Positions 25,981 through 37,870 of a stretch of DNA of 64,000 nt are shown piece after piece. The DNA lies in contig NC_091141.1 of assembly GCF_041381155.1 (NCBI RefSeq), forward strand, positions 23,890,828 to 23,954,827, read 5' to 3'. Each line of letters opens with the position of its first letter. Position 1 is the first letter of the stretch. The stretch is from Argopecten irradians (Eukaryota > Mollusca > Bivalvia > Pectinida > Pectinidae). The translations under genes were made by a program, and so were the position numbers. The notes beneath the pieces are model-generated. The model was given only the letters and a program-made list of their open reading frames with translations, did no database searches and had not been told where the DNA came from.

Positions 25981-28450
25981 CAGGGGGTCGAACGTGTCTT
26001 GGTATGCGAATGTGTAATTTGGTATGCGAAGCAAACATGGCGTCGAAAGCTCCGCTTCGAGTGTCAATAGTGACTGGGAAATCACTCATGCCTCTTCTAT
26101 GCTTCATGCAACACTCTTATAGATGTTGCATTTCGGTGACAAAATGATCCCAGTTTCTAAAATTACAACATATAATTACTGTCCTTACTTAAATAAAAAT
26201 CTATTAAAGAAAAACCACGCGATTTTCACGCTAAAAACAGCACCTGGGCATGGTAAAGGACTTCGTTTGGTTGAATGTGAAATTGTAGTTCGTTAGAACA
26301 ACCGTTTGATAGACAGAATCCTGTAAATTAACATATCAAACATTGTTTACCCTGTTTCCACTGTGAAAAATAGCTGAATTTACAGTACTGATCATTTTAT
26401 TTCGGTGTACGTAATCATTGGTATGCGTAGTCGTGGACACCACCAGTTTTGGTATGATGGATTTTAGTGTTTGACTACTAAACTCTATTATTTCCTATCA
26501 TTTTACAAACACGTTATTTACCAAGAACTAATGCTGTTATTATAACAGATGGGTAAGATAAACTAGTTCTGGTCCAACAAACAATAAACCTAGATTGTTA
26601 CGTAGTATCTTAGCAGATACTTAGTATGTTCCATTTTTTTAATCATCCCCCCGCACTTTATACACGCTACACACCCCATACATGACGCTGGCTGTTACAT
26701 TAATAAGTCATTAATTTAATCAAACAAACAAAAAATGTAATCATTCATAAAATCGTTGTTGTGTTTTTATCGTTTTGCATAACTGGTTAGTTTAATGTTC
26801 TGGTAATTCGATCATTCACCTTACTGAATAAATTTTAATGATTTCTGTTTTATTAAATCATAAACGGCGTTTGCGTGTGATGCATTAAGATAGAGTTCCA
26901 TAAGCTGAATTCGTGAGTTACTAAGTTTGTTTATTATACATATTTGATATAATATACCTGTTTCTCAGCTCAAAATAGTCGTCTGCTACAGCACTGTCCC
27001 GTCTCTATGCACGTGAAGGCTGCTTATACCTGTGTCATGCTTGAGTGCATATCCCGACCATAGGGCTTCGTTTCTAATTGAGGACATATTGAGGTGGCGT
27101 CTATTTACATAATATTACATATATAATGTTATGAGGCCCTGTGTCTCGACCGAGATTGTATAGATTTTTGTTGGTTTTGCTTACACAAGGGTGCGGATAA
27201 CTTGAATTTACCGCATAGCTCCCTAGTTTGATTGGGGTTATTATTGAATGTATTGTCCGTTGCTATGCACGAGCACAGATAATTATAAGTATTTGAAATC
27301 TAACCTGTTTCGAACACGTGCGCGAGTTAATATTTGGTTATCAACCCCCATCCGTACATAGCTGTAGGGTATGGAACATGGCTAAGACCACAGCGGTTAT
27401 TGATCACTGGGGCACATAAAATCAATAAAATAAAAAAAAAATATTACTATTTACAATTGCGTGTTTAAAGTCGTCAGAATGGAGTATTTAATTTATGCCC
27501 CCATCCGTAGAACGAATATACATACCCGGCCTACTATATAGGCTAAAGACGACACAATTTGCTGTCTAGTCTACAATATTGCAGGTATTGCAGGTACCCC
27601 CCCCCCCCCCCCACACACACGCACGCACCTTCCATGTGTATGTTCGTTCCTTCCCGTCCGATCCTGTTCCGCCTCGAGTCAAACATTTACGTTGTGTCTT
27701 TGACATTTCTATTTTCACACTGAACGGATGTACAGGTCTAAAATCGCTTATTTCAAAATATTGAAGTGTTTTTTTTTTAATTGAAATATTTAATTCAGTT
27801 TCAGTGATCATGGATCAATATGATGTGAACGGAAAATCATAATTTATGGTGTTACAGTTGGTAAAAAACATATTTGTATTTTTTTGCGTTTGAGCAATTT
27901 TACGTTTTATTATGGATATTTAAGCAGTTATACCACTTTCCAAATATCTACATAACTTGTATGTAAACAGACCACATCATATCATACCAAAACCGGTGGT
28001 GTCCACGACTGCGCATACCAATGATTGCGTACACCGAAATAAAACGCTCGATTATGTGAATTCAGTCATTTCTCACAGTGAAAACAGGGCAAACATGTCT
28101 GATATAATATTTTACAGGATTCTGTCTATCATACGGCTATTCTAACGAACTACAATTTCACATTCAGCCAAACAAAGTCATGTACCATGCCCAGGTGCTG
28201 TTTTTAGCGTGAAAATCGCGTGGCTTTTCTTCAACAGATTTTTGTTTAAGTGAGAACAGTAATTATATGTAGCATTTTTAGAAACTGGGATCATTTTGTC
28301 ACCGAAACGCTACATCTACAAGAGTGTTGCATGAAGCATAGAAGCGACATGAGTGATTTCCCAGTCACTGTTGACACTCGAAGCGGAGCTTTCGACGCCA
28401 TATTTGCTTCGCATACCAAATTACACCTTCGCATACCATTCGACCTCCTG
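25981..28450. mobile_element. Foldback element of 2,470 bp, TSD GCATA
   Basis: Begins CAGGGGGTCGAA and ends in the near-reverse complement TTCGACCTCCTG. Arms of about 475 bases (25981-26459 and 27978-28450) enclose a 1.5-kb unique loop. GCATA flanks it at 25976-25980 and 28451-28455, while the matching place in the uninterrupted right repeat (36137-36141, minus strand) has a single GCATA. The arms carry several copies of GGTATGCG, possible protein-binding sites. No transposase was seen in the loop, which includes a C-run and CA repeats near 27598. Confidence 0.82.
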
Positions 28451-28669
28451 GCATATACGCGCATAGATAGAGAACCAGATAACATTCAGATAACACCTTG
28501 TAACAGTCATTTCGAATTGCACCAACCCAACACATGTGTACAATAAAAAGATAGATCGCATCAATGAGGTCGGAAAAAGAGAGGGACCCCCCTCCCCCCC
28601 GAAAAAGTTATCAAAAATGGCCAAAATGACACTTTTGTATATACGCGCATACATCTCGAACCAAACAAC
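28451..28669. repeat. Middle piece of the left inverted repeat
   Basis: Continues the outer element's left repeat between the two inserted foldbacks. It includes the block GATAGATCGCATCAATGAGG with a C-rich run, matching the minus strand of about 35840-36137. Compared with the right repeat it lacks roughly 150 bases after ACATTCAG. Confidence 0.7.
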
Positions 28670-31600
28670 TAGGCCATGGGCTAGGAGGGTCCCACATGCA
28701 CCCCCCCCCCAAACCTCCGAACCAATATTTTTCTGAACCCTTATGACCCACTGATCACAAATCAAAATGTAAACATTGCATAAGTTGGGATGAACGTCCG
28801 GTTATGACGTCATCAAGATGGCCGCCATCTCGAATTTGACTAAAAATTAAAAAATAGTCATAACATTGACATTTTTCAACCAAAGTAGACAAATGAGGTA
28901 TCAAAATGACCACAATAGAACAACAAATACATATCAGGACCAAACAATCCCAGATATGTAGTGATTTCTACGTAGGAAATGAAAAAATCTGATTTTAACC
29001 TCAAAAATGGAGATTTTTCAGCATTTTTTTTTTCATATTTAGCTTGACGCACCAAAAATGTTTCCCAACAGCAAACTATTATTTCTAATAAGTTTTTTGA
29101 CCACTTATCAATCAGTTTAAGCAATAAAAATAACAAAAACCAATGATAACATCATATAAATTCCGGTTATGACGTCATCAAAATGGCCACCATCTCGAAT
29201 TTCACTGAAAAATGCAAAATAGTTATAACACTGATATTTTTCAACTGAAGTAGACAAATGAGGTATCAAAATGATCACAATAGAACAACAAATACATATC
29301 AGGGCTTAATAATCAATATATGTAGTGATTTGTACGCAAGAAATGAAAAAAATGAGAATTTAAGCTCAAAAATGGTGATTTTTCAGCAAATTTTTTATAC
29401 TTGGCTTGACGCAGCAAAAATGTTTCCCAACAACAAATTATTACTCGTAATCAGTTATGTAAACTCATATCAAACAGTAAAAACAACAACAACAACAACA
29501 GAAATATACAGGAATGCAAAAAAAGAATTATTGTTATACCCTCAATTGTGTAGATTAGCAGCGCCTCAAAAATAATTATTATAGCACAACGCCTAATGAT
29601 AAATGTAACCTAAGCTAAGCTTGTGTTTCCGTTAATATCATTAACAGTTTCCAAAGCGTTTGTGTCTTTGAAAATGAGCAGATTCATTGTTTATTTTCTA
29701 TGCATAGCATAAGCAAAATATAGGATGGTTACTACAGTGTCACATATGTCTTTCACTGGTTCTCAATGATAATCATTATCATTGTGCGTGCTTTCTCGCC
29801 TCACTGCACTATCCACTGAAGAGACTCGGCATATCTGGTAGCTGGCACATGCAGTCCGAATCAGAGTAATCGAGATATCGGTATCCAATTCGTTGAAAGT
29901 CAGAGCGTCGTCTTCGATGTCGATGAGCTGATGTGACACTACATTGCCAGTGTTGTTCTAGCCTGTCTTCTTTTATGACCCATCCAAGGCAAGAGTTCAT
30001 ATCAGGAACAACAGGTTCAGGGATGTGGGATCTCTTTCAGATTCTAACATATCGTACAAATATGCTGTTTCAGACTTCCCTGGCATAATGGGAATTACAC
30101 CAGATCCACATTCATTAGTTCTCCTTAGCGCATAGCTCCATAATTCGTATGAGGTACTATTCATCAATCGTGTGGACCCTCGTGCAACCATAAATGGCAC
30201 AGGTGATATCATCGAGGTCATTAATGAGGCCATAAATGTTAAATGCTTTTCATTGGTCTGACTTTTCCCACTCCCTTGAAGGTGCTGGTTGTGTCACATC
30301 TGGTGTATGCGTAAAGAGAACATTGAAGACTCTCAAGAAAAAAGTTCTCTACACTGCTGTCCAGACTTGGCAAAGAGTGAAACTTCACTGCAGACCTCAT
30401 CTATGACCTCAAAGAATCCACCTGTGCCACCTATGGTTACTGAGGTTTACAAGAATGAGGAATTGTGCTTCATAAGAATTAAGGAGAACCAACCCAATCC
30501 TCCGCAGAATGTGGATCTGGTGTCTTTTCCATAATGCCGGGGAAGTCTGGAACATCATATACGATATGTGAATCTAGGTGAAACTAGGTAGGAAAGAGGA
30601 AGAGCTTCAACATCCCTGAATCCGATGTTTCTGATGTTATATCATGGACGGTTGACAAGTTAGAACCACGATGGTAACCCGATAATGTGAAGTCACATCA
30701 GGTCATCGAGGACGAAGAAGACGACACTCAGGCGAGAAAGCACGCACAACGAAAATGATTATCATTAAGAACTAGTGAGAGAAATATGTGACACTGTAGT
30801 AACCATCTTATATTTCCTAACGTTATACACAGAAAGCAAAAAATGGATGTGCTCATTCTAAAAGACACAACACGTTTCGAAAAGTGTCATTGTATTTGCG
30901 GAATTTTAATTTGATACCCTATAGCTATTAGTTGGCGGTTTACTGTAATAATTCAGTTTGAGAGGCTACTAGTCTCCAATATTTCGAACATGAAAATGAA
31001 TTATTTTGAAGTCCTACTTAGATATTCAGCCAACTTTAAATTCAAATTTGTTAAGATATAAATCGTCAATAGCCAATGTTATATTCAGGAAATTCCAAGA
31101 CACCAGGAAACTGTAGTGTCAGTGGTTTGGAAAAAAATAACAATCATATGCCGCATCCGGTGATGTTTTGTAAACCAAATGATGGTATAACAACAATTCT
31201 CTTTTGCATTTCTATATATTTTTGTTGTTGTTGTTGTTGTTGTTTTAACTGATTGATATGAGGTCAAATAACTGATTACGAATAATAATTTGTTGTTGGG
31301 AAACAATATTGCTGCGTCAAGCCAAATATGAAAAAAAATGCTGAAAAATTACCATTTTTGAGCTTAAAATCGTATTTTTTCATTTCCTGCGTTCAAATCA
31401 CTACATATATTGGATTATTTGGTCCTCACATGAATTTGTTGTTCTATTGTGGTCATTTTGATACCTCATTTGTCTACTTCTGTCGAAAATTGTCAATGTT
31501 ATGACTATTTTTCAGTGAATTTCGAGATGGTGGCCATTTTGATGACGTCACAACCGGATTTTATACGATGTTAACATTGGTTTTTGTTGTTTTCGTTGCT

Positions 31601-32067
31601 TAAACTGATAGATAAGTGGTCAAAAAACTTATTAGAAATAATAGTTTGCTGTTGGGAAACATTTTTGCTGCGTCAAGCTAAATATAAAAAATATGCTGAA
31701 AAATCTCCATTTTCGAGCTTAAAATCAGAATTTTTCATTTCCTGCGTAAAAATCACTATATATATTGGATTTTGTGGTCCTGATATGTATTTGTTGATCA
31801 ATTGTGGTCATTTTGATACCTCATTTGTCTACTTCGGTTGAAAAATGTCAATGTTATGACTATTTTTCAATTTTTAGTCAAATTCGAGATGACGGCCATC
31901 TTGATGACGTCATAACCGGAAGTTCATCCCAACTTATGCAATGTTAACATTTTGATTTGTGATCAGTGGGTCATAAGGGTTCAGAAAAATATTGGTTCGG
32001 AGGTTTGGGGGGGGGGGGGTGTTTGGGGGGGGGGGCTGCATGTGGGACCCTCCTAGCCCATGGCCTA
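28670..32067. mobile_element. Foldback element of 3,398 bp, TSD AAC
   Basis: Starts TAGGCCATGGGCTAGGAGGG and ends in its reverse complement. AAC flanks it at 28667-28669 and 32068-32070; the empty site in the right repeat (minus strand near 35838) has one AAC. Arms of about 1.55-1.7 kb are nearly symmetrical around 30.3 kb. Each arm carries two tandem units of about 365 bases starting near CCGGTTATGACGTCATCAAG (28796, 29162; inverted at about 31190-31560 and 31560-31920). Long arms with inner tandem repeats are the hallmark of foldback transposons. No intact transposase found. Confidence 0.82.
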
Positions 32068-32604
32068 AACACACAGAGGCAAATAAACACATTTTATAAT
32101 ATGATTGAAACATGCTGAATATGATCAAATCATAATAATGACGTTACGTCTTCTCAATTTTGTAAAAAGACGGGAAAATAATGAATTTTTCAGCTTTTCC
32201 CCTAAAAAATGTCCTAAATTTCATCACAAGAAAAAATGATGGACAAAACATCTTGTAACAATCATTTCGAATTGCACTAACCCTTGTGTAAACACATGTA
32301 TACTTTTAAAAGATAGATCGCATTAATGAGGTCGGAAAAAGAGAGGGACTCCCCCCCCCTCCCTGAAAAGAAAAAGAAAACTTAAAATGAATAAATTAGA
32401 ACTCCAAATGTTCTGGAAAAAAAAATATTGCAACAGTTTTACTTAATTGATCTGACTCTTGTCTAAACATATGTGTATTTTAAAAGGATTTTATCTTTTT
32501 TTAGCACAAGGATCGTGGACACCCCCCTCCAAACACTACTCATAGAGAAAAAAATCTCATAATCATTATTACATAAATTACATATACCCTGATCTATGAT
32601 TCAG

Positions 32605-32667
32605 ACAGTTCCCAGCTTGTGGTAATATGTCGAGACATCATACCAATCGGCCACCGTGGCCCCAACT
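32605..32667 (-). repeat. SINE remnant
   Basis: On the minus strand, GGTGGCCGATTGGTATGATG followed by TCTCGACATATTACCAC matches the head of the SINE at 3688-3799. Only about 60 bases remain. Confidence 0.45.
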
Positions 32668-32929
32668 ACAACTAGAACGTGGTTAGTATCGTAAAAATCC
32701 ACTCTCTTTTAGTGAACAACTGGAAAACATATTTTTTTTCATAAATTATCGGCTTGTGCAAGAACGAAACGTACAACTGTGTTCTAAATATTAACTTTAT
32801 TTTTGTCCTGAAGACAGAATGGTATAGCACAGCTCATTACCACAAAACTAAATCCTTTCGGTCTCACAACTGTTCCTTTGGTTTTCACAAAGCTGCTGCA
32901 GGTTGGCGTAGGATTTCAGCACTCCAGGA

Positions 32930-35056
32930 AAATAAATGTTCACATCCCTCATGCTCCACCTAGTCTATAAATCGTTGGAGCGGAACGCCCGTCTGGTCCT
33001 GAAACGTTTGCTCAAAAGCGATTTTATTCAGTCTAGAGAGAAGGTTTTTGTTCTCAGGACTTTGTCTTCCTGGGTAACCGTTTCAACACAGTTCGAGGTA
33101 TTGCCCTACCATTTTTGGAGAAGTTGCGAGAAGGCCTATGATCTTGCTCTGACCTGCTCTCGACTGGTCATTCGTTCAGCGTTGGTTTCTCAGTTGTCTG
33201 GATAATATCAACCCCCTAGGGTAACTTCATATCAGACCTTTATACATGTTCCTTCTCGCAAACTGGGTGCTTGCCAGCAGAGAATGGGATGTGTGGCTTC
33301 CTCTCAACCAGTCCACGAATGAGTTTGCTCGGTGGTGGACTCTGAAAGATTATGTTCTCCATGGGTTCCGTTGTCCAAGTTAGCTCCCACCATGACCTTG
33401 TTCACAGATGACAGATTGATGGGGGGGGGGGGGGGGGTCCCCCCCCCCCCCACCTCGACGGCCAGTCGGGGAAGTGGTCTGGGGATCAGATCTCCAAGCA
33501 CATCAACGTGCTGGAGATAAGGGCTGGTCGGTTGGCTCTGCAGGCTTTTCAGAAGATTCTGCATTCCAAGGTGGTTTGTGTGGCTACGAACAACTCTACA
33601 GTTGTTGCGTACCTGGAGAGAGTGAGGGGGGGAGGGGGCAAAGTACCACGTCCTTTGTGCCTTCGCCATTCGTGCTATTCTCTTCTGTCAGGAAATGCAG
33701 TTGACTATCTTAGTCTAGCATCTTCCGGACAGGTTGAATTTTCTGGCGGATACTCTTTCCAGGGGCCTCAAGCCGATTGTGACAGAAATGCAGCTCAATT
33801 CGAGGGCATTTGCCAGGTACGGAACAGACCTCATATAGACCTTTTCGCCACTTCCCCGAACAACTAGCTGTCCACCTTTGTTTCTCCGGTGCGAGACCAA
33901 ACTTGGGCTGTGAACGCCCTGTCTCTAGATTTGGAGGGGATACATGCTAATGTATCCCCTTCCATTCAACCTGGTGGGCAGGGTTCTAATTGAAGTTTCG
34001 GGAGCATCATTTTCCCTCCTTCTGATAGCGCCCCTGTGGGCGAGACAATCCTGGTTTCCGGAGCTCTTGTCGTTTTTTGTAGGTGATTATTCCCCTGGTT
34101 TTCCCTCTCAGAACCAAGTTCATACGCCACCCTCGGTCCCGGAAGATCCCTTCGCGAGCGTGAAGCTATCTCAGGAGGCCTCGCTCAGTCAGGGTTTTCT
34201 TAAGACGTGTCAGCTCGCATCGCCCGATCAATTAGGTCTTCCTCACCTGCCGTCTACCAGTCATGGAAGATCGTCTGTGATCGATGTATCGACAGGGAGA
34301 TTGATCAGGTCAAGGCCTCTGTCCAACTGATTGCGGATTCCTTTCTCTATTTGTTTAGGGGACGCAAACTTCCCTCTGGTACTTTTGCAGGCTATCGCAT
34401 GGCTATTTCCAGTGAACTGTATTTTCATGGTAGACCTGAGTTAGGGTCTTCCACCTCTTTGTCTGTTTTGATCAGGGAGTTCAGTCTTGACAGGCCTAGG
34501 TTACGGCAGTTAGCTCCATAGTGGAATCTAGCTCCTTATGAGCCTTTTGTCTCTTCATTAAGGTGTTTACTTTTGACTTTCCGTTTGCTCTTGCCTCAGG
34601 CCGTAGGAGGAGTGATATCCATCTATTCACTTTTTGTGCTTCGTTGGGCCAGATATAGATCTAGTACCCTATTCACTGATCCTGCCTTTTTGGTCAAGTA
34701 TCAATAGTGTCTCTATTGAGTCTAAGGAGAATGATCGGCTGCTTTGTCCCTGTCGGACACTTAGGGACGATGTACTATGCTTGCCCATTAAACAGGGTCA
34801 GCAGGATTTCTCCTCCCAGAACATATCAGGATGGATATATCAGGTGATCAGGATTGCTTATGAGCAGTCTAATTATCAATCTGGGTCGAAATACAAAGAG
34901 ATGACCAATGAGATTAAAGCCCTTGCGGCTTCTTTGGCTCCCCATAATGGGTCCTGGTTCCAAGACATCATGGCTTCTGCGTTTTGGCGTGGTCAGGCTA
35001 CTTTCACTGACTTTCGCCTACGGTCCATGTCCTCTCATTCCGATGAACTATCCTAG
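32930..35056 (+). pseudogene. Decayed DIRS-type retroelement coding region (RNase H and tyrosine recombinase)
   Basis: Spread over three frames are, in order: the end of the reverse-transcriptase region (LGNRFNTVRGIALPFLEKL); RNase H motifs (HINVLEIRAGRLALQAF near 33496, ATNNSTVVAYLERV near 33586); a DLFATSPNN block (33838); LLLIAPLWARQSWFPELL (34019); and a tyrosine-recombinase region. That last region comprises ARSIRSSSPAVYQSWK (34214), LFVLRWARYRSSTLFTDPAF (34635) and IKALAASLAPHNGSWFQDIM, then FWRGQATFTDFRL (34912-35020). This order is characteristic of DIRS/Ngaro elements. Several stops and frameshifts make it inactive. Gag and most of the RT are absent. Confidence 0.78.
33420..33450. 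repeat. G-run followed by C-run inside the DIRS remnant
   Basis: About 17 G directly followed, after a T, by about 13 C replace the segment that in relatives would encode the DAS-GWGA catalytic part of RNase H. Self-complementary and prone to polymerase or assembly error. Confidence 0.85.
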
Positions 35057-35369
35057 AGTCCTCTGGCGGCCCAATCTGTAACTGTTCCTCCTCAGCAGAT
35101 ATTACATATATTTGTAGTTTTACTGTATGCGAGAAGGCATCACAATGATACACCTTTTTCATGAGGAGGTATATCCAAAATTGAAGGAGAATAATTCGAA
35201 CACAGTTGTTTTCACTTAAATGAATTATTATTAAAGAACAATTATTATGGTTATTGCGAACTGCCTGAATTATGGATAAAACATTTGAACCAGCCTTTTG
35301 ATGTTTACTGGATCCGGGAATAATATTTTTTTTAATTATGGGGGAAGGGGGTGGGGATAGGGGTGGGTT

Positions 35370-36324
35370 ATCTCGCTTCTTCTGCTAAAAACGATAAATC
35401 TATCCTTTTATAATGCACATATGTTTAGACAAGAGTCAGTCCAATTCAGAATGTTACAACTGTTACAATGTGTGTTGACAGAACATTTGTAGTTTTATCT
35501 TTTTTTTTTAATTTTCTGCATTTTCTTCTCGGTGGGGGGAGGGGTTCTCTCTTTTTCCAAACTCACTCATGCGATATACCTTTTTATAGTACACATGTGT
35601 TTACACAAGGGTTAGTGCAATTCGAAATGATTGTTATAAGGTGTTTTGTCACTCAAATTGTTTCTTATAATGAAAATTATGACATTTATGGATTTTTAGA
35701 GGAAAAAATGAAAATTTCATTATTTTCCCGTCATTTTACTAAACTGAGAAGACTTAACGTCGTTATTATTATTTTATCGTATTTAGCATGTTTCAAGCAT
35801 ATTGTAAAATGTGTTTATTTGCCACTGTGTGTTGTTTGGTTTGCTATCTATGCGCGTATATTCGAAAGTGTCATTTTGGCCATTTTTGATATCTTTTTCG
35901 GGGGGTGGGGGGGCTCTCTTTTTCCGACCTCATTGATGCGATCTATCTTTTTATTGTACACACGTGTTTACACAAGGGAAAAAGGCTGAAAATTTCATTG
36001 TTTTCCCGCCAATGAACAAAAATAAGAAGACGTAACGTCATTATTATGATTTTTTCGTATTCAGCATTTTTCAATCATATCACAAAATGTGTTTATTTGC
36101 CTCTGAATGTTGTCTGGTTCTCTATCTATGCGCGTATATGCGAATGTGTCAGTTTGGCCATTTTTGATACCTGAAATCCAAGATGGCCGCCATATGACCC
36201 CATGGGACATTAGTTGTCGATGGCAACAAGCATAAAATGAAACTAGGCATCATACCGGTCCTAAAAAACCATGTTTCGAAAAACTGCCAGAGGGGTACAT
36301 GGGAACCTATTTCTCCTCCCCCAC
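35370..36324. repeat. Right inverted terminal repeat of the outer element (uninterrupted)
   Basis: Minus-strand reading from 36324 inwards gives the sequence found in three pieces on the left side. It holds two or three tandem subunits, each with AAAAAGAGAG plus a C-rich run, a block ATGGCCAAAATGACAC and CGCGCATAGATAG. It is the internal control that dates the foldback insertions. Confidence 0.78.
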
Positions 36325-36458
36325 TAATAGGTCTACAATGTATATGTAAGGTATGTTTTTGCTTTGAATACATAAAAGTACACATAAAATTTAGATATAT
36401 AGTTAGGCTGATTTTTTCAGTAAATCAGATGGAAAAAAAAGTTATATAATTAGTGACA

Positions 36459-36712
36459 TGTAGGGGAATGCCCATTAGACGGATAGAGATTATAACTAGG
36501 TACATGTATATATAGGGAATGTCCATTAAACGGATATACACTATAACTAAGGATATATAGGGAATTTCCATCAGACGGATATATATTATAACTAGGGTTA
36601 TATAAGGAATGTCCATTAGACGGATATAGACTATAACTAGAGATGTATAGGGAACGCCCATTAGACGGATAGACATTATAACTAAGGATATATACAATGT
36701 ATAGGGAATGTC
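36459..36712. repeat. Minisatellite, period about 45 bp
   Basis: Six starts of the unit GGGAATGTCCATTAGACGGA at 36464, 36515, 36560, 36605, 36650 and 36704, mostly 45 bases apart. It lies about 140 bases outside the outer element. 36713-37593 shows nothing further. Confidence 0.9.
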
Positions 36713-37593
36713 AAATATTGATATAATGATAAAAGAAATACACGTACTTACTTAGTCCGCTAAACATGCCTATATTATTAGTTTTTCCCTATTTTTTCCT
36801 TATTATAAACTCTATATATGAGGCCAAAAAATTAAAAAGTCTAATAATATTGGCAGGTTTAAAGGAATAGTACCTAATATCACGACAAATCCAAATAAAA
36901 TAACGGTTGAAGTAAGTATAAAAACATATAATATAATGAAAACTTTTCTTTATGGCCGCAAAAACCTGTACAGTATAGGATTATTTACACTTAGAAACTG
37001 TTCACAAAACTTCTGCATACGTTTCAACGTTTATTAGATTAACACATAAATCAGGAACCTGTAGTCGATAAATTTGTTTTTTCAGTCCATAGCAGATATA
37101 TCCATTAGACAGATGAGATTTCCTTCAATCGGATGTTTTGAATGTTAACGCATCGCGCATGCACATATGGGTTGTTGACACTCGCCGAAAGATAACAATA
37201 TGGAATAGTGACTAGGTCGTTTCTATTTATTTTCAATTTTTCTCCATTTTGAACAAAATTGTTATACAAACTTTTAAATTTTGTTATTAACACAAAGTAC
37301 ACAACTTTTACAATTATTTTTAGTTCTATAATTCTTTTTATCTTTTATTACATGATTTTTTAACGATTTAGTCCCTTTAAACGCAAGCAATGTCCATGTA
37401 AACAACACAGCATAAACAACCTTTATTGTAAGAATCTAGTAAGCGTTTTGATGTGGAAAACGTTATTTCACTTTGAGTTGATTGGATGCACATGGGAAAG
37501 AAATGTATGATTTGTGATATATGAAATAGTATTTATATAAAATAGTTTATCATTTCATTCACTCAATGGCTTGTATGTTTGAGTACCTTGTCT

Positions 37594-37870
37594 AATACGT
37601 GGGTTTTGAGATCCCAAAACGACGTGGGTAAAGCACTATTTACCGTCGATTAGTCCACCTTCCGGTGATTATGACGTCGTCATTTGTCTAGCCTAGTGCC
37701 CTGGCCTACCCAGAATGCTCCGCATAATGCGGAGCATTCTGGGTAGGCCAGGGCACCAGGCTAGTCATTTGTCGTGATTTTCGTGACGTCATAATCACCG
37801 GAAGGTGGGACTTATCGACGGTAAATAGTACTTTACCCACGTCATTTTAGGATCTCAAAACCCACGTATT
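37594..37870. repeat. Near-perfect 277-bp palindrome
   Basis: Arms AATACGTGGGTTTTGAGATC ... pair with the reverse complement ending at 37870. The centre is CCGCATAATGCGG at 37720-37732, with only one unpaired base. An inner block AGCCTAGTGCCCTGGCCTAC is nearly perfect. Typical of a palindromic miniature transposon; no clear target duplication. 37875-39790 contains no recognised feature except scattered short repeats. Confidence 0.93.

Larger units (their letters stand above)
25792..36324. mobile_element. Outer element with long inverted terminal repeats, twice interrupted
   Basis: The left end GTGGGGGAGGAGAAATA (from 25792) is repeated inverted at the right end (to 36324), each flanked by TA. 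Following the right repeat inwards, its sequence matches, in order, 25792-25980, 28451-28669 and 32068 to about 32540. The left repeat has therefore been split by two later insertions. Removing them leaves about 4.66 kb with inverted repeats of roughly 0.9-1.0 kb made of tandem subunits. The centre holds the DIRS-type remains at 32930-35056. TA as a target duplication is suggestive only. Confidence 0.7.

Noticed and set aside
36459..36712. CRISPR-like spaced repeats
   Set aside because: The units are contiguous 45-bp minisatellite copies with no unique spacers, and the DNA is animal.
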